From: Globodera rostochiensis
Taxonomy: Eukaryota; Nematoda; Chromadorea; Rhabditida; Heteroderidae
Direction of reading: 5' to 3'
DNA length: 64,000 nt
NCBI GenBank assembly: GCA_018350325.1
Contig: JAEVLN010000006.1
Span: 3,238,693 to 3,302,692, forward strand
Part shown: one piece after another, positions 11,429 through 23,141 of the stretch
Position numbering within the stretch: position 1 is the first letter of the stretch
How the letters are laid out: each line of letters begins with the position of its first letter
Notes under the pieces: generated by a model
The model's input: the letters and a program-made list of their open reading frames with translations, nothing else
Told to the model about the DNA's origin: nothing
The model's database searches: none
Translations under genes and position numbers: made by a program

Positions 11429-11518
11429 CCACATTCAGGGCTTTAAAGCAAGCTATCATGCATAAAGCTATGATGAGCTTTATGCATTATAACTCACTGT
11501 AAAGCCTTGAATGTGGGG
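11429..11518. repeat. Long nested inverted repeat (hairpin)
   Basis: CCCACATTCAGGGCTTTA pairs with TAAAGCCTTGAATGTGGG near the other end. Inside it, ATGCATAAAGCT pairs with AGCTTTATGCAT around a 6-nt loop. Two stacked stems in about 85 bp fit a short foldback element or a hairpin precursor RNA. Confidence 0.6.
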
Positions 11519-11779
11519 CTCAACCTTTCTCCTACAATTTGAATTGAGTTTTTCTCGTGAGACCGAGTCCAAAATTGCAAAATTTTGGGCCCAAAGGCTT
11601 TTGCTGATAGCGGCATGAGATCACTTGCAAGGAAGTTTTTTTGGTGCTGCGCACTAAATGTGCAGGTACTGATTTCAAAAATTTATCTTTTTAGCTTTGG
11701 GTGAAGTGATATTTAGACATTTTGGTAACCTCAAAAGTTATGGCCGATTTGGTAAAACGAAAAATAATTGGTTGGTCAC

Positions 11780-12519
11780 ATGGTATGTTGTCCTAAGCGC
11801 ATAACTGCTGACAAATGGTTCAGCATTTTGAACATTGTTTCTCGCTTGTTCTTTGCCATCAAAACAATGTTTTGGGTCCTGTATTTTCTCATCAGCTTCT
11901 GTTTTGCCCTTTGTTTGCACATGGACAGGTTTTATGTGGCCATGTACCGCGTAACACGGATGGACGGCATCCATGTCTATACGCCATCGTGTCAGAGTGG
12001 GGACGATACATACATTGCCAATGTTGTCTACCATGAACTGCTCGATGACTTCCGCATCTTTCCACGACCACAACATTCAGCAATGTCTGTAGACAAACAC
12101 GAACCCGGAGTGGAGATTCATACATTAGGGGTTGCCGCACATATTCAAGGAGTGGGGACTGAACCAAATGGGAACGAAGAAATGTAAAGCTTGGTGATTA
12201 AAAGATAGATTGAACTTTTTTGCTATTGTGTTAATTTAATTTAACGTAAATATAAATTTCCAGGGCTCGGACATGTCACCTCAACGCCATCAATTCTCTC
12301 CCGCACCACTTGTCCAATCCCCTTGGCAATTCCTCCCGCACCATCCGACCGTCTCCCTGGGATGGTCAACCCAACAGCTTTGCTTTATTAAACATTTTCT
12401 TCGCCCCCGGAGGACAAAGAAGGGGAAATAATAAACAGTTGAAAATAACTTTTATACAGGAAATATTGTTGCCAGGTGCCATTGTTTTTGATTCATTCTT
12501 CGAACTGAAAACCCAATAA
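11780..12519 (+). CDS. Possible two-exon membrane protein of unknown function
   Basis: From ATG 11780 a GC-rich open frame runs to a GTAAAG donor after 12180 and can join in frame at CAG 12263 to an exon ending at 12519. The first part has a hydrophobic run (FWVLYFLISFCFALCL); the rest is polar. The other strand and other frames are also open, so direction and reality are uncertain. The second exon runs into a block (from about 12388) repeated at 15508-15765 without this gene, so the 3' end may be chimeric. An open stretch at 11583-11660 might be an earlier exon, but it does not splice cleanly. No family is recognised. Confidence 0.3.
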
Positions 12520-12660
12520 TTCTTTTTGGGGACAAAATTAAAATACGCATTAAGTTAAAGAATATAAATTCCCGGTTTGTAATTTAATTATCCCCAACTG
12601 GTTATTTAGAAAAAAATTTTAAACATTTGTTGAAATAGTTTATACGAAGGTTTTAAGGTT
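12388..12660. repeat. Segmental duplicate of 15508-15765
   Basis: About 260 bp beginning TTTATTAAACATTTTCTTCG is nearly identical in both places, one on each side of srt copy 2. Confidence 0.75.
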
Positions 12661-12983
12661 ATAAAGTTTAATTATTAAAATTATATAAAATACCTGCAAA
12701 TTTATATTTTCTTAAAACCAATTTTTAAATTAGGCATTTTTGGCATATTAAACTAATTCGTTTCAATTAAAGAATCAATTAAATTTAGGATTTAGTGTAA
12801 CATGACTAAACTAGTAAATTACAGAGTTTTAAAGCTGTAAAAACTGGGTATATTCACTTTGCCCATTTATAAGTAAAGATGTGCTATTTTGCTTTTTATT
12901 GTTACTTTATGCATTTAACTACAATCGGTTAATATCATTCTAACGAACAGAGAGGTATGCTTGAAACAATATAGACTACCTAA

Positions 12984-15223
12984 TTAATGCTTTAAGTTTG
13001 AGTTGGACATTTTTGCAGTGTGGACAGTTGAGATGGGGACAGGCCCTACTTTGGGCATTCGTCGGACAGTGACGGTGTTGAACAGACGGGTTTGATCTGC
13101 CGGCGCTTTAATGCAACAGTAGAAGATCTTCGACAACGGCTTCATCATCATGATGTACACATCGCGACGCACAGTCTTGTTCAATACCAAGTAGATGATC
13201 GGTGGAATTCCTGACAAAATTTTGATGCACATTTTAATTTGGACTCTTTTTTTTTAAATAATTTTTTTAGGTTACCTAAGTCTATAAGTTAGACTCCCCC
13301 CCTCTTTTTGAAAAATAAATTTTGTATTCAATGTCGATAAATTGTTTCATAGGTTCTCGAAGTCGTAGAACCCAAATCCACCTCCGTTTTGAGCCAATTT
13401 CCGACCCCGGACCCGAATTCCAGCTTTTTCAAAATTCAAATTTTTGAAATTCTAAAATACGGCTGCGGTGGTCGAAACGGAGGTTGAGCCAATTTCCGAC
13501 CCCGGACCCGAATTCCAACTTTTTCAAAATTCAAATTTTTGAAATTCTAAAATACGGCTGCGGTGGTCGAAACAGAGGTCGGACTCGGACGAACCCGAGA
13601 ACATATAGAAATTACCAAAATTTATTTTTTTAAAAAAAGGAAGGCGATACCTCTAAACAGAATTTTTCCGGTTCCGGTTCCAACGGTTCAGGAACCGGTT
13701 CCAACGGTTCAGGAACCGGTTCCGGAACCGCAAAATCCGGAATCGCTTTGGAACCGGAACCGCGGAACCGTCAGAAAAATGGAACCGGGAAAACACTGCA
13801 TCTAAATAACTACCAAGTCTATTCAGATCCATTTTTAACACATCACTGGATTAGTCATCTAAAGTACACATTGAGCATTTTTCCAGTTTCTGGTAAATTT
13901 AAATTTCAAATGGGTACACAATTATTACCATGTGCCAACACCCAGGTCAGCTGACCAATCACAATGAGAAACTCGCTGATTCTCGCAAATTGCATGTAAA
14001 CATAGATGGAAGCGGCCATTGCATTGATCAGACTGATCAGAATGACTTGAAAGAAAATCTGAAAACAAAAAGGTTAAAAAATAATAATTCCCGCAAAACA
14101 ATGCCAAATTCTGTGCACGCTTTGACGACTGTTCGTGGCTGTTGACGCTGGTCGATGAAATGTGAACTTTTCGGCTTTTAATGTACAAAATAAAGCCAAA
14201 TGCGGTGTAGGTGCCAGTCAGAACGGTGATCACAATGTAGTTGTGAAAGGTGTGGAAGTCGTTGTGATACTAAACATTTAAAACTATTTTTATATTATAT
14301 CAAAATTGGAACTAACCGTTTTGCCAAAATCATCAATGTATCCAACGTGCGGATTGAAGAACCACGAGAAGAAAATGCCGCTAAAAATCAGCGGTTGGGT
14401 GAACCAGAAGTAGTACAGTCCGTAGAAGGTCGGAAACAGCATCCACAGGTAAATGCGCTTGCCATGGAACAGCAAACGTGTCCATCGGGCCGAGGACAGC
14501 TCAACGCACCGGTTGAATGCCAAAGTCATTTCCATAACAGTCTCACAACACCACATTGCTCAAATTAAAAAAAATCCAAAATTTTCAATTTTAAACTGAC
14601 AACGATCAAAAGATTTTTAAAAATACGTAAAAAATATAAATATGCATAAAGATCAATTTTGTTTTTAATTTTAAAGGTCTAGATATTAGTGATAAAATTT
14701 TAAATCTATTTAAAAAATAAATAATAATTTTAAATTTTTAAGTAATTTCAATTACCTAGCCCGAAGGCGCCTGCGATGTAGATGAAATTCGGCATGCTGC
14801 AAAACACGTCTCCCCTGATACCCAAAAAGCCATTAGCGATTGCATTCACCGTCAAACAGAGCATGTCGGCAATGGCAATGTAAAACATTAGCTGCAAAAT
14901 TTTATAATGATTGTTTTAATAAAAATTTATTTTAAATTGAAAATATACGTTAACCTATAATCATGAAAATTACCCGATAACATGTAAAGTCCATATGCTT
15001 TCTGATTGCAATCATGCAAGGTACGTATAGAATCTATTAAAAGATAATTTTTAATTAAATAAATATTAAATTAATTACTAACTTCGCATATAAGACCAAG
15101 AATGATGAACAAAATGCCAAGGACAATGTGTCTTCGCCCAGCCAATGGAACAGAATCAATGCTGTACGAACTGCAATTGTAGTAGCGTTCATAGACATCC
15201 GGATGGAAAAAGTACACATCCAT
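12984..15223 (-). CDS. Serpentine chemoreceptor, Srt class (copy 2)
   Basis: Tandem paralog of the receptor at 7350-9030 with the same seven-exon layout. Exon 1 starts at ATG 15223 and reads MDVYFFHPDVYERYYNCSSY. The TM4-5 exon lies at about 14317-14557 and reads WMLFPTFYGLYYFWFTQPL. The last exon (12984-13214) holds PPIIYLVLNKTVRRDVY. Substitutions relative to copy 1 are few and mostly conservative (for example IFSGIFFSWFFNPHVGYIDDF), and no stop breaks the frames I read, so the gene looks functional. Intron 6 is far longer than in copy 1 because of insertions at 13370-13800. The exon 5-6 donor problem is shared with copy 1, so it is probably a real non-canonical splice site rather than damage. 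Confidence 0.87.
13391..13580. repeat. Two direct copies of a 94-bp unit in an srt intron
   Basis: Unit 13391-13484 beginning GAGCCAATTTCCGACCCCGG is repeated at once at 13485-13578 with two or three mismatches. It sits in intron 6 of srt copy 2 and is absent from copy 1. Confidence 0.8.
13660..13795. repeat. GGTTCCGG/GGAACCGG-rich palindromic repeat
   Basis: Short alternating GGTTCC and GGAACC units, with a duplicated CAACGGTTCAGGAACCGGTT, form an imperfect inverted repeat. A related GGTTCC-rich stretch lies at 53775-53890. It is probably the end of another MITE family. Confidence 0.6.
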
Positions 15224-17622
15224 TGGATTTGTTTCAAAAATTGAATTTAGTAACAAAATGTTATTTCTAATAAAATCAGCAATAGTTAAAATTTTCAATC
15301 TTATAAAATAATGCTAGTTTTGTATTCAAAATTTCAAATTAATATAAAAATGCGACAATTTTAAATAAAATTTTTATGATTTATATATAAGGTTGAACAA
15401 TGGAAATTACGCACAAAAACAGCGCTCTTTTTATACAATACCAACCCTTTTTAACAATACCAACCAACGGTCATTTTGATTGTTAACATTTTATTACATA
15501 AATATTTGGTTTATTAAACATTTTCTTCGCCCCCGGAGGACAAAGAAGGGGAAATAATAAACAGTTGAAAATAACTTTTATACAGGAAATATTGTTGCCA
15601 GATGCCATTGTTTTTGATTCATTCTTCGAACAGAAAACCCAATAATCTTTTTGAGGACAAAATTAAAAACGCATTAACTTAAAGATAATGAATGCCAGGT
15701 TCGTAATTTAATTTTCCCCAACTGGTTATTTAGAGGAAAATTTTAAACATTTGTTGAAATATTATAAAAGCAACAAAAAACGTTTAATCTTTAAAATTAT
15801 TAAAAACCCCAGCAAATTTATATTATACTTTACTCAAAAACTCAATTTTTAAAATGAACTCGCATAAAATAAAACAATTTTATTAGAGCATGAAAATGCG
15901 TTAATAGTCGAATAAAACGAGCACACAGATGAGCATTCATCAGCTCTCAAATTATGGAGATGGTTTTTTTAGAGATTATTTGAGGCTTATGGGTCACGCA
16001 ATTGAGTAGAATAAAACATAAAATTCAAAAGAATGCTCAAATTTGGAAACTTAAAAAGAAATATTTCTTTTTAATTTGAAAATTTAGAATCTAGTAAAAA
16101 TGTTTTAATTATGGAGATGGTTTTTTAGAGAATTTGAGGCTTATAAGTCACGCAATTGATTAAGGTGATACATAAAATACGAAAAAATGCTTTGGAAACT
16201 TAAAAAAAGAAAATATTTCTTTTTAAATTTGAACAGTGTGAGTTTAGTAAAAATTTTTAATTTTCACAATTAAACTTTTACTGAAAATTAAAATTAATCT
16301 TTTCCCAAGAGATTAATAGTAAAAATTCTATGTAGTAATTAGAGCTGGGATTTTCATGTTTTACATGTTTTTTTGCGAATAAGTTATCATTAGAGCTCGG
16401 ACGGTACGGGAAGGTACCGACGCTTTTTCGGTACTCAAGCTTCGGTACTTTACCGAATAGTACCGATCGAACCTTTTTGGATTTTTTCGGTACTATTCGG
16501 TACCGGTATATTAAGCGAAATTTTAGGCATTTCAATTTATTTATACCGTGTGAATTTTAGAAATCTAATTAAACAAAATAACAAAAAAAATGTAATTATT
16601 TTGGGTATCATATTTCAATGTTCATTGATGACGGATTATGGCAAATAATTGGATAATGTGAGACGAAGTTGCCGATTTTAGGTCAAAAAATGAGCATAGC
16701 AATTTTAATATTTATAAAATTTGAAAAGTTTATCGTTACACAGCAAACCATTTTTTGCCTTTTATCTTTTTTCATTTATGAAATCCAAAATTAAATCCAA
16801 ATAATGAAATAAAATGATACAGATATATAGATTAAGCAATTTGAGTTTTTCAGCTGAACATCTTTTTATTTAAAAATTTGCCACTTTTAAGTAAAACAAT
16901 GAGTACTTGCTGTTTGTGAGCAAGAATTTTTAACGCAATTCAAATGCTTTATATAAATGGTCTCTCGGGACACGGGAAGTCAAAGGGGATGAAGCAGATG
17001 GTGACAAGGGGATGATGGTCGGCCGGACGTGGAGACCATGACGATTTGGCACCATAACCCCGGATAATAATCGTCTGGACGGACGGACGGTGATGCGACA
17101 TTTACGCCGACATTTTTGTGCCGTCTTTTTTCCACTTTACATTTGCACCTAATTAATTGATCGAACAAAAAAGAAAAAAGTTATGGCCAGAAAACCTCCA
17201 AAAAAGGACATTTTTTAAGTTTTTCATTTTTGCCAAGACGTTTTTAAACATTGTCCAATCGCAAAACGTTAGCTTAATGATAAGGCTCATCGAAAGCTTT
17301 CATTTGGTATTATGTTTGACCTAATCGGTTTAGGTCGAAGAATGTTATAAGTCCAAATTCATTTTGGTGACTAATTTTCCGTACACCGGAATTATATTTA
17401 CATATGTAACGACATTTTTCCAAATTTCAAAACTGTTATTTGAATTATGACTGGGGTTTTACGTATTATTGCGCTGGTGTGGTACGTGCAAACGCGATTT
17501 TGGAGGCCCCAATGAGGCGGTTTAAAAACAGATTTGGTATTTTTTTTTAAAAATATTATCGGACCCCAGAATCCCAAAATCAAATCGTGCTTCATTTAAT
17601 TCATCCCCCATCTTTACTTCTT
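15224..17622. other. Repeat-rich intergenic region
   Basis: Contains the duplicates 15508-15765 and 15748-16110, a second partial copy at 16105-16270, and a CGGTAC-rich insertion at 16390-16510 beginning TTAGAGCTCGGAC. No gene is supported. A GC-richer piece at 16975-17130 has only short open frames. Confidence 0.6.
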
Positions 17623-18135
17623 CTATTTGCCCACAATGCGCACGATGTTTGCATTGCACAGTTTGCAGGTCAACTTGCAGTAGGTCATCATCCAAACAAT
17701 GTAACGACTATTCATGCACATTCGGGAACTTGAGTAGAAGTTGCAGTATTGCTTTGGCATAACGTCTCGGCAATTTTGCTGCTGTTGGCCGCTGCCGGAC
17801 GTAGTTGAAGAGGCCGATGAAGTTGTTGTTGGTGTGGTGGATGATGTGCTTGATGTCGACGTTGGGGTAGTGCTGGTCGATGTTGAACTTGTACTGCTTG
17901 TAGACGATGTTGATGTTGGAGTACTGCTTGAAGTTGACGTTGGTGTAGTACTTGTTGAGGTTGATGTTGATGTACTGCTGGTCGAAGTTGAGGTAGATGT
18001 ACTGGTCGAAGTTGATGTGCTGGTTGTGCTCGATGTGGTAGTTGTTGTTGTTGAATCTTGGGACACAATTACAGTTACCAGACTGGCCACACAAATTGCA
18101 ATAAGAATACAGAGGGCGGCAGAATATGAACGCAT
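17623..18135 (-). CDS. Secreted Ser/Thr-rich mucin-like protein with C-terminal ShKT domain
   Basis: One uninterrupted 170-codon frame. Residues 1-25 form a signal peptide (MRSYSAALCILIAICVASLV). About 85 residues of almost pure Ser/Thr (TSTSTS, SSTTPT) form a mucin-like stalk expected to be heavily O-glycosylated. A GSGQQQQ linker follows. The C-terminal domain starts at CRDVMPKQYC and has six cysteines in the order C-x7-C-x8-C-x12-C-x3-C-x2-C, ending CKLTCKLC. That is the ShKT pattern, very common in nematode surface-coat and secreted proteins and mostly a structural module there. The Ser/Thr tract is a degenerate trinucleotide repeat and probably varies in length between individuals. The gene is intronless as read. 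The likely site is cuticle surface, gut or secretions. Confidence 0.88.
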   Translation of the reverse strand: MRSYSAALCILIAICVASLVTVIVSQDSTTTTTTSSTTSTSTSTSTSTSTSTSSTSTSTSTSTTPTSTSSSTPTSTSSTSSTSSTSTSTTPTSTSSTSSTTPTTTSSASSTTSGSGQQQQNCRDVMPKQYCNFYSSSRMCMNSRYIVWMMTYCKLTCKLCNANIVRIVGK

Positions 18136-18729
18136 TTTTTAATCACACTAAAAATTTAAATTTAAAGCCAAATGCTAGCACATTATTTTAAATTAAAAAG
18201 AATTTTTTGAATGAAATATTTGTATTTTCAACGCATTATATAATGGGTCTTATCGCAAATTTCATTCGAATTTTAAAAATATGGCATCATTTCTTTTCAA
18301 ATGAAAATCAGCGCTGTTTGTTTACATTTCACTCAATTACGCATGATTTGAAAGGTCTTCATGATAAAAGTTTTTGCTTTTGTATATCCACAAGAATTAA
18401 CCAAAGCTGAAAAAATATTAAATTTTCCCTAAAACTCTCATCCGGAATCTCACATTTGTGTGCACATATTTGATATGAATTGCTGGAAATTTTTGAAGAC
18501 TTTCTCATCACATTTCATTGAGAAACGGAAAAATAAATTTGAGTGCATTGTTTTAAATTTAAAAAAATGTATTTTTAATTAAGCAAGACAATTTTATTAA
18601 AAAAGGCAACATTTTTTAGTTGACAAAGGCAAATAAAATTTCGGAAACTAAAATAAAAAAGGGCGGCCTCTAAATGTCGCAATTTTTTAAAATTCAAATA
18701 AAAATTTAGTCACTTTATTTATATGCCAA
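18136..18729. other. Intergenic AT-rich DNA
   Basis: Nothing is recognised beyond AT-rich sequence that should include the promoter of the ShKT gene. Confidence 0.5.
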
Positions 18730-19372
18730 TCAGAAAACATCCAATCCAAGAATGAATTCATTATAACTGTCTTTAAATGCGTGTTTTTCTATATTTTTAC
18801 TAATTAAACAATCACAATTCCTCCGTTCTTCGTCAACTATCTTGGCCAGAGTTGACCATCGGCAAACCCAGAAATCAGGATTGGCAGCTGAAAAATCAGC
18901 AAAAACAATGTTTGTTAGAAAATTGCTTCAAAATTAACAAATTGGTCAATACTTCTTAAATTTTGGGAGTTTTCAGTGAAAATTTCCAAATTTTTGAAAA
19001 ATAAGGAAAAACTCAGAAAAACATACAAAAATCTAAAAAAAAACGTCACAAATCAGGTATTATGGTCACCTTGATCTTGGCGCCAGCCGGATGCCCTTCT
19101 GGTCAGTTGAACGAGTGTGGGTGCCAGCTGGCAGCACGATAGGCTGGCTCAAAGCGCCACACAAACGGCGTTTGGTAGGTTGACGTGTAGTTGTGCCGGT
19201 GGAACGCAATGTGCTGAGACGGATGGGTGGGCGAATGGCGAAAAGTGTCAAATGTGTATGAGTGACGACCAAATACGGCATGGGAATAGTGCGGGAAGTA
19301 GTTCAGAGAAGAAACGTGTTCAAGTGGCTTCACCGGGGAACGGTACACGTAACTGCTGGAGTATGAAGACAT
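18730..19372 (-). CDS. Tyr/His/Ser-rich protein, splicing unresolved
   Basis: From ATG 19372 the minus strand reads MSSYSSSYVYRSPVKPLEHV and continues for about 90 residues rich in Tyr, His, Phe and Pro (SSLNYFPHYSHAVFGRH, TYQTPFVWRFEPAYR) to a stop at 19103. A CAG acceptor just before the ATG suggests a 5' UTR exon. A second candidate exon at 18730-18887 encodes NPDFWVCRWSTLAKIVDEE followed by RRNCDC and stops at 18730. It joins in phase with the alternative frame of the first exon across the GTGACC donor near 19068, not with the Tyr-rich frame. Either the first exon holds a very short intron or frameshift, or these are two products. No known family is recognised. Confidence 0.45.
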
Positions 19373-19499
19373 ATTTTGTTGTAATTTGTCCTGCAAGTGG
19401 GACAAAAAATGAATTGCGGAAAGAGCGGATTAAAAAAAAATATATTAAACCATTTTAATATTGATTAAAATTTAAAATTTTAAATCCTAAATGGGTGCG

Positions 19500-20209
19500 T
19501 CGCTCCTTATTCCCGATCGCGCTCTGTCTATTCCTTTTCAAAGGCCCCAATCGACGTTTGAAAATTAGAATTAAATCGAAAATGGATATTAATTAGATGT
19601 ATTATTAGGGCTGCTCGAAACCTGAACTTTACCGAGACTCGAGACCCAAAATCGAAAAAGGATCAATTTAGCCAAATTGTTTGCAGAATGATCGGGATAG
19701 ATCGATAAAGTTAAATGGTTGTGCGGGCAGCTGTTACGACTAACAGATTAAAATTTGGCTCCTATAGAACTTTATTATTTTATTTTTTATAAATAAAATT
19801 CCATTATTTAACTTTAATAAAAGTAAACTGTTGAAACTTTTGAAAAATCATTTGTTTTTCAATTTTAATGATTTTAAATGAAATAGATTCAATTGCAAAA
19901 TAAAATCAATACGTTCATCAAATCCGGAAGTAATAAATCCCGCCAGCATTATCCGCTATATTAATTTTATTATTATAACTTTTATAAAATTAGTTAAACA
20001 TTTAAAATAATACAAAACTGAATTCATTGATTTTTTTATTGATTTAAGATATAATTCTTAGATAATTTTATGCTTAATGAAACAATGCGATTATATTTTC
20101 CATTATTAATAGATTAATCAAATTTATTTGATTATTACTATACATAAAAAATGCTCGTTAAACTTTTAAATTCTCAAATTTACCTTTTATTAAACATCTA
20201 GAAAGCAAA
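19500..20209. promoter_or_regulatory. Upstream region of the micro-exon gene copy A, conserved with copy B
   Basis: About 19970-20130 matches 25715-25870 upstream of copy B, with shared words such as AATTCATTGATTTTTTTATT and TTATGCTT-ATGAAACAATG. A further block at 19780-19945 recurs at 23500-23660 and more weakly at 24060-24215, each ending near CCGGAAGTAATAAA. Shared upstream sequence suggests common promoter elements. Confidence 0.5.
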
Positions 20210-23141
20210 ATGTTCATTTTACTTTTTGCAATTTTATTTTGTGCTAAGCTCAATTTTTTTGTTGATGCTTCCCCTCCCACACAAGAACAATTAAAGAACT
20301 TTTGGATATCCAAGAAACATTTCCCAAAAACAAAAAAAAACAATTAACGAAGATTTGCACATTTTTCAATTGTCCGGATGATGAAGAAAAATGGGCCGAT
20401 CACTTGAGGAAGGCAAGAAACTCAATACATCCGGACAAATATTTAGACCAGAAGATGAAAGGATTGGCAACAAAGGCTTTCCAGTGTGAGCAAAATTTAT
20501 TTTTAAAAAATTTAATTTATTTTTGTTTTTAGTAGTAGATGAACTTTTCAACTTACACGTGAAGAAGAGGAACAATCTTGACAGGACAAGATCATATCAA
20601 TGTAATTATTTGTTAACAATAGTATTTGACAAACTATAAAACTAAATTTTTAAATATAAAAAATCTTAAAATCTTTTTGTTAAGCTAGCTTTGAGAGAAA
20701 TGTGTCTGGACTTAATAAAACTGACTCTGCACGATCAAACCAATGTAACAATTTAATTAATTTAAAGTTTATAATTATTTAAATTATGGGATATTAAAAT
20801 CAACACGAAACAATAAATAAATTTAGACACACATGGACTTTATAGAAACGATTCTACACGATCAAGCACATGTAATAATTAATTTTGTATAAGATTTAAA
20901 AACATTAATTTAATAATTAATTAAATTCCAGCCACATATGGACTTTATAGAAACGATTCTACACCATCAAGCACATGTAACAATTAATAAAATAGAGAAC
21001 TTTATATTAACAATAAAACATTTAAATGTAATTAAGCTATGCATGGAAGTAGTCGGTCAAGTAAAATAAATCCAACAACACAACGTATAATTTAATAGCA
21101 AATTAATTATGTTTTAAAAATATAATAAAAAGAATAAAAACTCCTTTTTGCCATTTACATACAAAATTGCATGCAAAAAACGTAAATATAGCCTCGGATA
21201 ATGTACGCTTGAATAGATCTCGGTCAACTGCTGTGCCATCAACTCCGCGTATTTTTTTTAATTTTCAGAAAAAATCAATACTACAAAATAATAAAATAAA
21301 CAAGAAAAATTTAATATAAATTAAATAATAAATATTTTTTTATAGACATGAATGATATTTGCAACGATAGATCAGGCTCAAATGTAGTAAATACAAATGA
21401 AATTGAAAATATTCTTCCACTCCAGCACGCATCGCTGAGTGATGAAAAATATATTCAAAAATTGAACAAAATCAAAAGTTTTATTGAAAGTAATTACAAA
21501 GAAAATGAGAAAATAATTATGATCAAAAAATTGGAATTTGTGAAGCAGGAAATCATTTTTGCCAAAAAAGTGTTTATGAAACAGGAATACGAGAATGCTT
21601 TCTCGACAATTAAAAATAAAGCAAGTTGGCACCTAATCCCATTTTTTACATTTTCGAAATATTTTTCAGAACATAGAAAATTTGAACAATTAAATGCAGA
21701 AATACAAAAATTACAGAAAGCAATTAATAACGATATTTTTTATAACAAAGAACCAAATATAAAATTAACGCCAGAAGAAATTGATTCAATCACGGCAAAC
21801 AAAGTTATAATCCCATTAGGGATATGTTGGTAGCCTTTGATATTTTTAAATAATATTTTTTGATTGGATTTGAAACATATGATTTGTTGTGGATTTTATA
21901 AAGGAGGTCGAGCAAACATGAGCAGATATTTTTTTTAAATTGGCGTAATGCCATGACAAATTCAACTCAACTTCAGAATAATTGCAACCAAGCAGAAATT
22001 GCTCGTAATGATAAAAACGTCGAATTAGAAAAAGAAAAGCGTTTGGAAAGCGAAATACGCCAGAGAAACTGGATTTCAAAAGTTTTTAGTATTTTTAAAA
22101 ATTCAAAAAGAGAAAGCGAATTAAAAAAGGTAAAGAAAAAAGTTGAAAGGTTTGAGATAAAAGAACAGAAGCTGATTAACGCAATTCTATATGCAGCAAA
22201 AATGAAGAACAATTTAGCTGGAAGAATGCCTCCAAGCTGCCGAATACGAAGGTGGCATTTTATAATTTAAAAAAAAGTAAAGTTTAAAAAATTTGTCTAA
22301 ATTCTAATTAGGGTTGTCACCCCGACCCCGTCCCCGCAAATTTAGGCCATTTTTCGGGGTTTCCCCGAGCCCGACACCGACATTCTAACCCCGAAAAACC
22401 CCGACCCTGAATCCCTCCCCGACTCGGGGTCGGGGTTAGCATACACCCCTACTGCAATTTTCTTAACAAAGATTTCCAATTTTAGTAGAAAATCTCTTAA
22501 CAAATTGAGTAAAATTTCAAAATTTTTCTCGGCGGCGCCTATCGGCACCGCTGACCTCCTCCCCACTCAAAAGGGAATAAAAATTCTCAAAAAACTTGTT
22601 TGACAAATTAAAAATTATTTTCAAAATTTGAATTTTCCAAGCATTTTTGGGTCATGAACTCCGATTTTCGGACACTGTTACACTGTTTGTGATCCGGTTA
22701 CATCACTGATGCCCTTCCCTTCTCTTCAAAATAAAAACAAAAATTATCGATTCTAATGTCAATAAATTTCGGAAATTATTCAAAAAAAACAAAAATTTGA
22801 CCTCTATGAAAAAAAATTTAAAAAACCTCCGCAACCCCGACCCCGACCGATTTGGGTAACCCCGACCCCGACAGTCCCGCCCCCGAAAAACCCCGACCCC
22901 GCAATTCTCAACCCTGCACGCGGGGTGACAACCCTAATTCTAATTGTCATTTTTTTCGTTAGGATTTGTTCAAAGAGCTCAAAGTTGCAAAAGTATCAAA
23001 GATCAGCCCAGTTTAGACAAAGTTCGAGCTCTGCCCGCTTTTCACGCAACAATTTCTGATCACGACGGAGTAAAAAGAGTCAAAAGAAATTCGTTTTTCA
23101 TTATTTTAATTTTATTTCAAATTTTTTTGGATAAATTATAA
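20210..23141 (+). pseudogene. Micro-exon secreted J-like gene, copy A (frameshifted paralog)
   Basis: Exon for exon this matches copy B: 20210-20485, 20533-20601, 20685-20744, 20827-20871, 20932-20976, 21037-21084, 21192-21248, 21346-21624, 21670-21829, 21977 to about 22270, and a last exon from about 22963 to 23141. The micro-exons are intact, in phase 1, and encode units such as THGLYRNDSTRSST. Three indels break the frame. One base is missing after 20296 in exon 1, just after the signal peptide. Two extra bases lie near the end of exon 9 (about 21808-21825). Two extra bases lie near 22210 in exon 10. A hAT-like MITE (22309-22936) sits between the last two exons. This looks like a decaying duplicate. 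Assembly errors could explain single indels but hardly all three. Confidence 0.7.
22309..22936. mobile_element. hAT-like MITE with 8-bp target duplication
   Basis: Begins TAGGGTTGTCACCCCGACC and ends CGGGGTGACAACCCTA, flanked on both sides by ATTCTAAT (22301-22308 and 22937-22944). The 628-bp interior has no transposase. It lies between the last two exons of copy A. Part of its interior (CTCGGCGGCGCC region) is shared with the elements at 24684-25560 and 36790-37488. Confidence 0.85.

Noticed and set aside
11583..11700. Resemblance of AFADSGMRSLARKFFWCCAL to the start of DEG/ENaC channels
   Set aside because: Only a few residues fit, the expected extracellular FPAVTICN-like motif is missing, and the next frame stops.
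11738..12167. Minus-strand frames opposite the possible membrane protein
   Set aside because: All frames are open because the stretch is GC-rich. The plus-strand frame has a membrane segment and a usable donor, so the minus ones are more likely shadows, though neither strand is certain.
17741..18142. Long Val/Asp-rich frame on the plus strand opposite the ShKT gene
   Set aside because: It is the complement of the Ser/Thr repeat; the minus strand has the signal peptide and six-cysteine domain.
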